From assembly GCA_910585465.1 (NCBI GenBank), contig CAJUEW010000021.1, forward strand, positions 1 to 60,105: a stretch of DNA of 60,105 bases. The letters are read 5' to 3'. Origin of the DNA: an uncultured Lachnospiraceae bacterium (lineage in GTDB: Bacteria > Bacillota > Clostridia > Lachnospirales > Lachnospiraceae). A model generated the notes under the pieces. The model was not told where the DNA came from. It did not search any database and saw only the letters and a list, made by a program, of their open reading frames with translations. Shown one piece after another: positions 35,399-43,976 of the stretch (position 1 is the stretch's first letter; each line of letters opens with the position of its first letter). A program made the position numbers and the translations under genes.

Positions 35399-35832
35399 GC
35401 AGACAAGATGATCATAAATACGATGACATCATTCATCTTCCACACCATGTATCCAAAAAACACCCCCAGATGTCTGATTTAAACCGCGCGGCACAATTTT
35501 CACCAGTTGCTGCCCTGACAGGTTATGATGCCGCTATCAGGGAAACCGCACGCCTGACAGACTTTTTTGCCGAATTGTCTGATGACAAAAAGGAACAGTT
35601 GGACAAACAGCTTCAGTTGATCATGGAGAATCTGGAACAGAAACCGGAATGCGAAATCACATATTTCCAACCAGACGAGAAAAAGAGCGGCGGAGCCTAT
35701 ATGACTGTCCGCGGAAGAATAAAAAAGATTGATGTATATACCCACCAGATTATTTTCACAGACGGCAACGCTCTCCCAATAGAGCATCTTTTCTCTATAA
35801 AAGGAGAGCTGTTTAGGAATATAGAATGTTAG
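35395..35832 (+). CDS. YolD-like protein
   Basis: 145 residues. Start ATGA overlaps the polymerase stop. SDLNRAAQFSPVAALTGYDAAIRETARLT is the characteristic YolD N-terminus. The C-terminal beta-rich part (GRIKKIDVYTHQIIFTDGNALPIEHLFSI) completes the family. It probably acts as an accessory subunit of the Y-family polymerase. A short CGGCTAAAGCCG hairpin follows at about 35881-35892. Confidence 0.82.
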   Translation: MSRQDDHKYDDIIHLPHHVSKKHPQMSDLNRAAQFSPVAALTGYDAAIRETARLTDFFAELSDDKKEQLDKQLQLIMENLEQKPECEITYFQPDEKKSGGAYMTVRGRIKKIDVYTHQIIFTDGNALPIEHLFSIKGELFRNIEC

Positions 35833-35906
35833 ACATTCAGGTGTGAAAGATGCCATTCACGGACAAATTAATACTCCCCACGGCTAAAGCCGGAGATTTG
35901 TATACA

Positions 35907-36905
35907 TCAAAATTTCAGGTTTAGGATTACATCTAAAGAAATGATATCATCCTCTGCAAACTTATTTAACAATCCTTTTTTTATATTTTCAAAATCATAT
36001 GCCGCTGATACAATAATCTTCACGCCAGTTTCAGGCTGCACCTCATCCATTGCTATTATTTTCACATTTTCAAAGCTACCTCCTGCCATTTGTCTATCAA
36101 CAAAGCATATAACTGATGTTTGCCATTTTTTCTTTTTGTATAGCTCCTTCCCAATTACACCTGCTCCGTAAATGATAACCTTATCTGATATTATATCCCC
36201 ACTGAAATCGTATGACAAAAGTGTTGTCAGTGTTTTATATCTGCGTTCAGTCAACCGTAACCTAGACTCATGATTTTCTAATTCAAAAGATAGGTTTTTA
36301 ATAAGATTTGCGTCAGAATAATTTTCTCCGCAAAAAGATAAAAAATCAGTAGCATGGTCAAAATAAGAACATAACTCTATTCGTGACCCCACCCTCCACA
36401 TTTTTGGCATTTTAAAATATCGAAATTCAAAATCGTCTTTAATTAATAAAGTATTATTGCATAGAAATACTATTTCACTATCCGGATTATTCTTTTTAAT
36501 AACCCACTTGATATAGGCGGAATTATTGCTAATATATTCATAATCATCTTCACTTTGCATAGAACGAAGATAACATATTTTAGATTTCGATTTGTCAAGA
36601 AACCTACTTATACGCTGTTCGTATTTTTCCTTTAACCGTTCGTACTCCTTTTCAAAATTTTCAGTATCATGCGTAAATTTAATGCCAGACTGTTTATCAC
36701 GAAAATGCAGAGGAACATCATCATATCTTTCTAAATTCCCTTGTAACAGAAAATCTTGAAAATCTGTTTCAATATAATGAAGCACCCAATTTAAATCCGG
36801 TGTAATCAGCTAGTCAAAAACTCCCGAAAATGATCTCAAGCCATACTTAGACATAGATGATGCAATGGGGCACTCACTTCCCAACGATATGTAATAATCA
36901 AACAT
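35907..36905 (-). pseudogene. DUF1796-like protein interrupted by an amber codon
   Basis: From the ATG at 36905 (AAGGA 8 nt upstream) the frame reads MFDYYISLGSECPIASSMSKYGL ... SGVFD, then TAG (36812-36810), and then continues in the same frame as LITPDLNWVLHYIETDFQDFL. DUF1796 proteins normally read FDWL at this point, so TAG replaces a Trp codon. The remaining 300 codons are open. The C-terminal ~100 residues contain a Rossmann-like KVIIYGAGVIGKELYKKKKW segment. An internal start at 36785 would give a 292-residue protein lacking the conserved N-terminus. Confidence 0.72.
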
Positions 36906-37049
36906 TTTTTCCATCCTTCATTCTTTTAAGATTAGTATATATTTTTTTCATGTTACAATATATTTATGGAAAGAACCCATGACAAGGTGGCAACCTCCCG
37001 GGTTTATGAAAACCGGTTTGCCGGAATACATAAGAGGGGGGTGGCGCAG

Positions 37050-37169
37050 ATGACAGCGTATGAAATCATTTCAATTTTTATTTGGATAATAGCATTGCTG
37101 ATGACCTTTGGCAGCTTAATTGTTGCGTTACTTACCTTTCTCTACAAGAAAAACAACAAGCAAAAATAA
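37050..37169 (+). CDS. Hol-Tox-like small membrane toxin
   Basis: 39-residue peptide MTAYEIISIFIWIIALLMT ... ending KKNNKQK: a single transmembrane helix with a basic tail. It resembles the putative holin-like toxin family of type I toxin-antitoxin modules. AGGGGGG lies 9 nt before the ATG. The longer frame from 36966 is likely leader. A hairpin follows immediately, as in such loci, where an antisense RNA usually overlaps the toxin 3' end. Confidence 0.65.
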   Translation: MTAYEIISIFIWIIALLMTFGSLIVALLTFLYKKNNKQK

Positions 37170-37170
37170 A

Positions 37171-37205
37171 ATTGCCTACCCTGTGTGCCGGCCGGATAGG
37201 CAGTG
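37171..37205 (+). terminator. Hairpin after the small toxin
   Basis: TTGCCTACC ... GGATAGGCAG stem with a GC-rich loop (TGTGTGCCGGCC). Could be the toxin terminator and, read from the other strand, part of an antitoxin RNA. Apart from this and the hairpin at 37395-37435, the stretch 37206-37473 shows nothing recognisable. Confidence 0.55.
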
Positions 37206-37394
37206 TCCTTTTGAACATCTTTTAACCCAGGCTTGGAGCATCCACTTTGGAATGAGTACTTTCTTTTATGTTTTTATAATACCATTATTTATAAAATGTT
37301 CCAAGAATTTTTGAGTTTTATCAAATTCACCTGATATTGTCTTTAAATCTGCGGCAAAGGCTTTTCGGTTTTTGTCTGGAACATATCATAATAA

Positions 37395-37435
37395 AAGGCC
37401 TTCTATGATTTTTATTTTATCATAGAAGAACCTTT
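37395..37435. terminator. Hairpin after cotJC
   Basis: TTCTATGAT / ATCATAGAA stem extended by AAAGG/CCTTT with one bulge, about 40 bp after the cotJC stop. Likely the terminator of the cotJ operon. Confidence 0.55.
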
Positions 37436-37473
37436 TAAAGTTATTTTACAGAAAAAGTTTCACACACTCTTCC

Positions 37474-38022
37474 TTATTTATCGCAGCCGCAGCTTCCGTT
37501 ATTGCCTGAGATCCCTGTGTCAAATTCAGGATTCATAATATAGAAGTTTCTCGAATCCAGATGCTCCTGAGTAATCCGGAGAGCTTCACCGAAACGCTGG
37601 AAATGCACAACCTCTCTTGCTCTGAGAAATCGAAGGGGATCTGCCACTTCCGGATCCTTGACCAAACGAAGCAAGTTATCATAAGTCGTTCTTGCCTTCT
37701 GCTCTGCGGCCATATCTTCAAACAGATCCGTAATAATATCTCCTTTGGACTGATATTCACAGGCATTATGTGGAATGCCCGCCGCCGCTGTGGGCCACAA
37801 TGCGATTGTATGATCCACATAATATTTATCAAATCCGGAAGCCTTCAGCTCTTCCATTGTCATATTTCTTGTCAACTGATGCACAATAGCACAGATCATC
37901 TCCAAATGTGCCAGCTCTTCTGTCCCTATATCAGTCAGTGTCGCCATACATTCTTTATACGGCATTGTGTATCTTTGCGCCAGATACCTCATGCTGGCAC
38001 TGAGTTCTCCATCCGGACCACC
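37474..38022 (-). CDS. cotJC: cotJC, 3' part (spore-coat manganese catalase), separated by an excisable element
   Basis: Encodes residues 30-211 of CotJC, starting at GGPDGELSASMRYLAQRYTMPYKE. It includes the ferritin-like metal-binding helices (GTEELAHLEMI; AAEQKARTTYDNLL; AREVVHFQRFGEAL) and ends in a Cys/Gly tail (GSCGCDK). The N-terminal 33 residues are encoded 7.4 kb away at 45435-45551. No start codon or ribosome-binding site serves this half, so it is silent unless the DNA between is removed. CotJC is a manganese-catalase-like protein of the spore coat made in the mother cell. Joining at the shared 12-bp repeat gives QFGGPDGELS with no frame change. Confidence 0.9.
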   Translation of the reverse strand, partial: GGPDGELSASMRYLAQRYTMPYKECMATLTDIGTEELAHLEMICAIVHQLTRNMTMEELKASGFDKYYVDHTIALWPTAAAGIPHNACEYQSKGDIITDLFEDMAAEQKARTTYDNLLRLVKDPEVADPLRFLRAREVVHFQRFGEALRITQEHLDSRNFYIMNPEFDTGISGNNGSCGCDK

Positions 38023-38045
38023 GGATTGCAAAAGGATAGGATAAC
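38011..38045. other. att site of the cotJC element, left end
   Basis: The 12-bp core ATCCGGACCACC (38011-38022) is identical and in the same orientation as 45453-45464. On the element side a 23-bp arm (38023-38045, beginning GGATTGCAAAAGG and ending GATAAC) is the inverted match, 21 of 23, of the arm at the right end. This is the hybrid-site structure expected of a large serine recombinase. Confidence 0.88.
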
Positions 38046-38049
38046 AAAA

Positions 38050-38244
38050 CTATCTCCTCTGGAGCTGCTCCCACTCCTGGATATGCTGGGCATAATAGCA
38101 ACCCATTCGTTTTTCCAGATTTTTTATTAGCTGCTTTTGAAGCTGCCTTCTCTCTTGTTGGGACATTTCTTCAAAAGGACAAATGCTTCCATCCTCATAC
38201 TCTGCCACAGATGGCAATCTCTTCAATTCTGCTGCTCTTCCCAT
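38050..38244 (-). CDS. Small basic protein at element end, candidate recombination directionality factor
   Basis: 64 residues from the ATG at 38244 (AAGGAAG 8 nt upstream); the frame continues 11 codons further to 38277. No recognised domain. Predicted largely helical and charged (EEMSQQERRQLQKQLIKNLEKRMG), with no membrane segment. Its stop is 5 bp from the left att arm, the place where excision factors are often encoded. A CATAGGATA sequence (38274-38266) with AC 16 nt upstream fits a SigK-type promoter pattern, but the leader would be only about 15 nt, which weakens that reading. Confidence 0.55.
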   Translation of the reverse strand: MGRAAELKRLPSVAEYEDGSICPFEEMSQQERRQLQKQLIKNLEKRMGCYYAQHIQEWEQLQRR

Positions 38245-38298
38245 CCGCAAAACTTCCTTTTCTTTTATCCTATGCACAGATACCTACAAAGTAAAACA

Positions 38299-38320
38299 GG
38301 AAGTACATTGCTGTACTTCC
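38299..38320 (-). terminator. adhE terminator
   Basis: GGAAGTACA / TGTACTTCC perfect 9-bp stem, 4-nt loop, followed on the minus strand by TGTTTTAC. About 20 bp after the adhE stop codon. Confidence 0.7.
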
Positions 38321-38340
38321 CGTTAAAGCTTACTATAATA

Positions 38341-40959
38341 TTAACCTTCGTGATATGCTTTCAGATAAATTTCTTTCATCTCAGACATCAGCGGGTATCT
38401 CGGATTTGCACCTGTACACTGGTCATTGAAGGCATTCTCTACCATCTCGTCCAAAGTAGCCATGAAATCTTCTTCCTTGATTCCGTATTCTTTAATTGTT
38501 CTCTTGATACCAACCGTTGCTTTCAGATCCGCAATCGCTTTAATGAAGTTCTCGAATACTTCATCATCGTTCCTGCCCTTGATTCCGACAAATCTTGCCA
38601 CTTCACAATATCTTTCCTTTGCATGCGGATACGGATACTGTGAGAAGGTTCCCATCTTCACCGGAGCCGGATCTGCATTATAGCGCATAATTAATTCAAT
38701 CAGAAGAGCATTTGCAATTCCATGCGGCAGATGATGATAAGCGCCCAGCTTATGAGCCATGGAGTGACAAATACCGAGGAACGCATTTGCGAATGCCATA
38801 CCTGCCATAGTGGATGCATTTGCCATCTTTTCTCTTGCAATCGGATCTGCTGCCCCCTTCTCAAAGGCACGCGGCAAATATTCAAAGATATTCTTTGTTG
38901 CCATCAGTGCAAGACCATCTGTATAATCCGTTGCCATGATAGAAGCATATGCCTCAAGTGCATGGGTCAGAGCATCGATACCGGAAGCACTGGTCAGACC
39001 CTTGGGCTGATTCATCATGAAATCCGTATCAATGATAGCCATATTCGGCAGCAGCTCATAATCAGCGATCGGCCACTTAGTACCTGTGTCCGCATCAGTG
39101 ATAATCGCAAACGGAGTTACTTCGGAGCCTGTACCGGAAGAGGTCGGAATAGCGACGAACATTGCCTTCTCACCCATCTTCGGGAATACATAAACTCTCT
39201 TACGGATATCCATAAAGTCCATTGCCAAATCTTCAAAATTGCACTCCGGATGCTCATACATAAGCCACATAATCTTACCGGCATCCATAGAGGAACCGCC
39301 GCCCAGTGCAATGATAACGTCCGGTGCAAATGCCTTTAACTGCTCCAATCCCTTACGGGCAATCTGCAATGTGGGATCCGGGGCCACTTCATAGAAGCAG
39401 GCATGGGTAATACCCATCTCATCCAGCTTATCTGTAATCGGTTTCGTATATCCATTGCTATAAAGGAATCCGTCAGTAACAATGAAGGCTTTCTTCTTAT
39501 TGTAGTATGTCTTCAGCTCATCTAACGCAACCGGCAGACAGCCTTTCTTGAAGTAAACCTTCGGAGGGGTTCTGAACCAAAGCATATTCTCTCTCCTTTC
39601 AGCAACGGTCTTGATATTGATCAAATGTTTTACATTAACGTTCTCTGATACAGAGTTGCCTCCATAGGAACCACAGCCAAGAGTAAGAGACGGTGCAAGC
39701 TTAAAGTTATACAGGTCTCCGATTCCGCCGTGGGAAGAAGGAGTATTGATAAGGATGCGGCAGGTCTTCATGCGTTCTGCATGCTGTGCCATCTTCTCGG
39801 TCTCCGACGGATGTATGTACAGTGAAGAAGTATGCCCGTAACCACCGTCGGCAATCAACTTCTCAGCCATATCCAGAGCAGTTGAAAAATCCTGAGCTTT
39901 GTAGAGCGCCAGTACCGGAGACAGCTTTTCATGAGCAAACGGCTCTGATATATCTACAGAATCCACTTCTCCAATCAGAATCTTGGTATCTGCCGGCACT
40001 GTAAAGCCTGCCAGTTCTGCAATAACAGATGCCTTCTGGCCAACGATCTTTGCATTAACAGTACCTGCTTCATTCAAGATGATCTTACGTACCTTATCCA
40101 GTTCTTCCTTATTCAGCACATGGCAGCCGCGCTTGATAAACTCTGCCTTTACTGCCGGATAGATATCTGCAACTGCTGTTACAGACTGCTCAGACGCACA
40201 GATCATACCATTGTCAAATGTCTTGGAATGGATCACAGAGTACACTGCCGTCTGGATATCACAGCTGCTGTCCATAATAACCGGAGTATTCCCAGGTCCT
40301 ACGCCGATTGCCGGATTGCCGGAGGAATATGCGGCCTTCACCATTCCAGGGCCGCCGGTTGCCAAAATCACATCCACAGATTTCATAATCAGATTGGACA
40401 GTTCAATAGTCGGCTCTTCCACCCATCCGATAATGCCTTCCGGCGCGCCTGCCTTGACAGCGGCCTCCAGAACAATTCTGGCCGCCTCAATCGTACATTT
40501 TTTCGCCCGCGGATGAGGACTGATAATAATCGCATTCCTTGTCTTCAGACAGATCAGGCATTTAAAGATTGCTGTTGAAGTAGGATTTGTGGTCGGGATA
40601 ACTGCTCCCACAAGCCCAACAGGCTCTGCAATCTTTTTGATTCCGTAAGCCGTGTCTTCCTCGATCACGCCGCAAGTCTTAATTTTCTTATATGCATTAT
40701 ACATATACTCTGCCGCATAATGATTTTTGATAACTTTATCTTCTACCACGCCCATGCCGGTTTCTTCACAAGCCATCTTTGCCAGTGGAATACGCTGCTT
40801 GTTTGCCGCCATGGCAGCTTCAAAAAAGATTTTGTCCACCTGTTCCTGAGTAAAGGTGGCAAATACCTTCTGCGCCGCCCTCATAGCAGCGATTTTCTCC
40901 TGCAGCATTTCTGCACTGTTCATTGGTTCCGGTGCCTTTGTTGCTTCCTGTTTCGCCAT
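38341..40959 (-). CDS. adhE: Bifunctional acetaldehyde/alcohol dehydrogenase
   Basis: 872 residues, full length. The N-terminal acetaldehyde dehydrogenase (1-~440) has catalytic C254 in NGMICASEQ and the PTTNPTSTAIFK motif. The C-terminal iron alcohol dehydrogenase (~455-872) has GGGSSMDAGK and metal-binding DALTHALEAY and CHSMAHKLGAYHHLPHG. It reduces acetyl-CoA to ethanol, reoxidising two NADH during fermentation, and typically assembles into spirosomes. AGGAGG precedes the ATG. It is transcribed away from the recombinase. Its position inside the excisable element means the mother cell would lose it after excision. Confidence 0.95.
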   Translation of the reverse strand: MAKQEATKAPEPMNSAEMLQEKIAAMRAAQKVFATFTQEQVDKIFFEAAMAANKQRIPLAKMACEETGMGVVEDKVIKNHYAAEYMYNAYKKIKTCGVIEEDTAYGIKKIAEPVGLVGAVIPTTNPTSTAIFKCLICLKTRNAIIISPHPRAKKCTIEAARIVLEAAVKAGAPEGIIGWVEEPTIELSNLIMKSVDVILATGGPGMVKAAYSSGNPAIGVGPGNTPVIMDSSCDIQTAVYSVIHSKTFDNGMICASEQSVTAVADIYPAVKAEFIKRGCHVLNKEELDKVRKIILNEAGTVNAKIVGQKASVIAELAGFTVPADTKILIGEVDSVDISEPFAHEKLSPVLALYKAQDFSTALDMAEKLIADGGYGHTSSLYIHPSETEKMAQHAERMKTCRILINTPSSHGGIGDLYNFKLAPSLTLGCGSYGGNSVSENVNVKHLINIKTVAERRENMLWFRTPPKVYFKKGCLPVALDELKTYYNKKKAFIVTDGFLYSNGYTKPITDKLDEMGITHACFYEVAPDPTLQIARKGLEQLKAFAPDVIIALGGGSSMDAGKIMWLMYEHPECNFEDLAMDFMDIRKRVYVFPKMGEKAMFVAIPTSSGTGSEVTPFAIITDADTGTKWPIADYELLPNMAIIDTDFMMNQPKGLTSASGIDALTHALEAYASIMATDYTDGLALMATKNIFEYLPRAFEKGAADPIAREKMANASTMAGMAFANAFLGICHSMAHKLGAYHHLPHGIANALLIELIMRYNADPAPVKMGTFSQYPYPHAKERYCEVARFVGIKGRNDDEVFENFIKAIADLKATVGIKRTIKEYGIKEEDFMATLDEMVENAFNDQCTGANPRYPLMSEMKEIYLKAYHEG

Positions 40960-41224
40960 AAATAGCCTCCTTTTTGGTTATTTTATTGATACACCGCAAT
41001 AGTACGGTATTTCATCCTGCATTCCGCATGGGCTTCATAAAATAATTATTAAATTTTCATAATTTTTTTCTTTTTTCTAATTTATATTTATGCATATTGT
41101 AGCATATCTCATAGAAAAAAGAAAGTAAAATTCTCGCAAATTTCACCTTTTTCCTGAAAACATACAAAATCTCTTCCATGAATATACTGAGAATAATCCT
41201 TTTCCTTCAGAAAGAGCTTTTTCT
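40960..41224. other. Divergent promoter region of adhE and the recombinase
   Basis: AT-rich 265-bp gap. No good Rex half-palindrome seen for adhE. On the plus strand, TTATATT (41082-41088), 14-nt spacer and CATATCTC (41103-41110) is a possible but imperfect SigE-type promoter for the recombinase. No other feature found. Confidence 0.35.
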
Positions 41225-42514
41225 ATGGAAAACAAATATGTGTCTACCGCTGCCGCCTACATCCGGGTATCCACGGAGGATCAGACGGAATTCTCCCCCG
41301 ACAGCCAGCGCAAACGGATTGAGGAATATGCAGATCGGAACCGGATTAAGCTTTTAGAGCAGTATATTTTCATCGATGAGGGTATCAGCGGCAGAAGCGC
41401 CGACAACCGCCCCGCATTTCTTAATATGATCCGGACTGCCGGACAAACCCCAAAACCATTTGATCAGATTCTTCTCTGGAAATTTTCCCGGTTTGCCAGA
41501 AACCGCCAGGACAGTATTTTTTACAAATCCATGCTGCGCCGGGAGTATGGAATCGATGTGATTTCCATTACAGAACAGTTATCGGACGACCCCACCTCTA
41601 TCCTGATAGAGGCTCTGCTGGAGGCAATGGATGAATATTATTCCATCAATCTGGCACAGGAAGTTCGCCGGGGCATGAACGAAAAATTTTCCCGGGGCGG
41701 TATCGTATGTCCTCCTCCTTTTGGATATCGGATGGGTAAGGAACAATATGATCCGGATCCGTCCGCTGCTCCTTTTATTCCAATGATTTTTTCCGACTTT
41801 CTTCAGGGAATGTCCTGCCGTCAGATTGCTGAAAAACTGAACCAAATGGCAGTAAGCACCATCCGGGGTAACGCATTTGAAGCCAGAAGCGTCCGGTATA
41901 TTCTCGGCAATCCTGTCTACCTGGGAATGCAGAGGCGCCGTCTGTCCGGGCCATATCCTGAGAGTCCCATGTCCGTTGTTCCGGCACCTCATCCTCCCCT
42001 GATTTCCGAAGAGGTATTTCGTTCCGCCCAGGAGCTTCTGAAGCTCACTCAAAAAGAGCACCCTTCCCAGCCTGGCCGTACATCCGCTTCATTTATGCTC
42101 CGCGGACTGGTCCGGTGCAGCCTGTGCGGTGCCACGCTGACGAAAACCCAAAAAGGAGAAACACTTCAGTGCTGCAAATATACCCGCGGACAATGCTCTC
42201 AAAGCCACAGTATTTCTCTGCCTATAATCAACAAAGCAGTTCTTCAGAAGCTATCCGAGGATTTATCCCTTTTTCCAATGCAGCGGATTACCTTCTCTCT
42301 TCCTGCAAAAAAACAGAAAAAAGACAGGAAGTATCTTCCTGCCTCCTGCCGTTCAACGACCATAGCCTTTTCCGAACTTCCCGTGCTGCTTTACAGCCCG
42401 CTTCTTTCAGAAGCTGCAAAAAATGAGATTCTGCAAACCTTTATCTCAAAAATTCTGTTTTCCCGGAAAGACGGAACGATCCGTATTCACTACCGCGGTC
42501 CGTGTACGGATTAG
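41225..42514 (+). CDS. Large serine recombinase of the cotJC element
   Basis: 429 residues. The resolvase-type catalytic domain (1-~150) has nucleophile S16 in YIRVSTEDQ and conserved Arg residues (FSRFARNRQDS). The recombinase domain follows (FGYRM ... SVRYILGNPVYLGMQRRR), then a zinc ribbon (CSLCGATL ... CCKYTRGQCSQSHSI). It lacks the long coiled-coil C-terminal extension of the largest phage integrases, like SpoIVCA-type enzymes. It should recombine the two ATCCGGACCACC sites. It is oriented opposite to its neighbours and its last codons overlap the trkH stop by 4 bp, tail to tail. AAAGAG precedes the ATG. Confidence 0.92.
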   Translation: MENKYVSTAAAYIRVSTEDQTEFSPDSQRKRIEEYADRNRIKLLEQYIFIDEGISGRSADNRPAFLNMIRTAGQTPKPFDQILLWKFSRFARNRQDSIFYKSMLRREYGIDVISITEQLSDDPTSILIEALLEAMDEYYSINLAQEVRRGMNEKFSRGGIVCPPPFGYRMGKEQYDPDPSAAPFIPMIFSDFLQGMSCRQIAEKLNQMAVSTIRGNAFEARSVRYILGNPVYLGMQRRRLSGPYPESPMSVVPAPHPPLISEEVFRSAQELLKLTQKEHPSQPGRTSASFMLRGLVRCSLCGATLTKTQKGETLQCCKYTRGQCSQSHSISLPIINKAVLQKLSEDLSLFPMQRITFSLPAKKQKKDRKYLPASCRSTTIAFSELPVLLYSPLLSEAAKNEILQTFISKILFSRKDGTIRIHYRGPCTD

Positions 42515-43956
42515 CTCCAGTGCCTTTTTTTCACACACAGACTGCCCAGAATCAGCATGGGAAATATCTCCAGTCTGCCGGCAAGCATGTCAAAGATTAA
42601 TACCAGCTTGGACAGATTGGAAAATATGGAAAAATTCTGTGTCGGTCCCGCTTTTGCAAGCCCCGGACCAATATTATTCACTGCAGATGCCACTGCGGTA
42701 AAATTCGTGATCCCATCCAGATTATCCAGCGATACAATCAAAGTGGACAATACAAAAATGATAAGATAGGAAACAAGAAAAACATTAATGGATCGAAGCA
42801 CCTCATGCTCCACAGGCTTTTTTTCAAAGCAGGTTTTCCGCACATTTCTTGGATGTATGATAAAGGACAGCTCCTTTGCCACTGTCTTTATCATAATCAC
42901 AATACGGGAAACCTTGATTCCGCCGCCTGTACTTCCCGCACATGCGCCAATAAACATTAAGATGACCAGAATCGTTCTGGAAAACTCCGGCCAAAGATCA
43001 AAATCCGTACTGGAAAATCCGGTTGTTGTAATAATGGACGCCACCTGAAAGGCTGCATGAAGAAGCGTCTCCCCAAAATTGGCAAACATCGGAAATGTAT
43101 TGACTGCAATCAGAAGAGTCGATATTCCTATAATCCCAAAATAAGTCCGGGCTTCCTCACATTGCAGCGCCTCCCGGGTATTGCCTGAATAAATCAGAAA
43201 ATATACATTAAAATTCACGCCAAACAAGATCATAAACATGGTAAGAATAATCTGAATGGCTGTATTATAATCCCCGGTGCTGCTGTTCAGAACGCCAAAG
43301 CCCCCGGTTCCGGCTGTTGCGAAGGAAAGATTAATAGAATCAAATAAGGGACATCCTGCAAAAACCAGAAGAATCATCTCGGCAACAGTCATAAAAAAAT
43401 AAATAACATACAAAATTTTGGCTGTGCTGCGAACCTTGGGAACCAGCTTTCCCACCGACGGCCCCGGGCTTTCCGCACGCATCAGATACATACTGGAGGC
43501 TCCGGCCATGGGCAGAATAGCCAGCATAAAAACCAGCACTCCCATACCGCCGATCCAGTGAGAAAAGCTCCTCCACATTAAAATTGATCGCGGAAGAATC
43601 TCCACATCTGACAGGATTGTGGCTCCTGTGGTCGTAAAACCTGATACAATCTCAAACAGCGCATCTACCGGATTCGGAAAATATCCGCTGAAGTAAAAGG
43701 GGAGCGCTCCGCAGATACTCAGCATAATCCAGCACAAAGCCACACTGATATATCCTTCGGATGAAAAAATAGCCGTATTTTCCGGCCTTTTTCCTTTTAA
43801 CAAATAACCGCCAAGCAGACAGAATAATGCCACTCCCAGAAACACCCATATACAGATTTCCTGATAAATCAAGGCAGTCAGCGCCGGAAGCAGCAGAAAG
43901 GTTGCTTCTAGCTGAATTACGCTTCCCACAATATAACGTATCATTCTGAGATTCAT
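42511..43956 (-). CDS. trkH: TrkH-type potassium uptake channel
   Basis: 481-residue membrane protein with four M1-P-M2 repeats. Selectivity-filter-like turns are visible as TTTGAT, TAGTGGFG, TTTGFS and the final NNIGPG loop. The repeated ICGALPFYFSGYFPNPVDALFE and HWIGGMGVLVF segments are typical. It imports potassium when gated by the peripheral TrkA subunit encoded 20 bp upstream. An internal start at MIRYIVGS (four codons in) is possible. Confidence 0.93.
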   Translation of the reverse strand: MNLRMIRYIVGSVIQLEATFLLLPALTALIYQEICIWVFLGVALFCLLGGYLLKGKRPENTAIFSSEGYISVALCWIMLSICGALPFYFSGYFPNPVDALFEIVSGFTTTGATILSDVEILPRSILMWRSFSHWIGGMGVLVFMLAILPMAGASSMYLMRAESPGPSVGKLVPKVRSTAKILYVIYFFMTVAEMILLVFAGCPLFDSINLSFATAGTGGFGVLNSSTGDYNTAIQIILTMFMILFGVNFNVYFLIYSGNTREALQCEEARTYFGIIGISTLLIAVNTFPMFANFGETLLHAAFQVASIITTTGFSSTDFDLWPEFSRTILVILMFIGACAGSTGGGIKVSRIVIMIKTVAKELSFIIHPRNVRKTCFEKKPVEHEVLRSINVFLVSYLIIFVLSTLIVSLDNLDGITNFTAVASAVNNIGPGLAKAGPTQNFSIFSNLSKLVLIFDMLAGRLEIFPMLILGSLCVKKRHWS

Positions 43957-43976
43957 AACCTATTTCTCATCCTCCT

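Noticed and set aside
41082..41118. Firm SigE promoter for the recombinase
   Set aside because: The -35-like TTATATT and 14-nt spacing are suggestive, but the -10 (CATATCTC) departs too far from consensus to call without transcript data.
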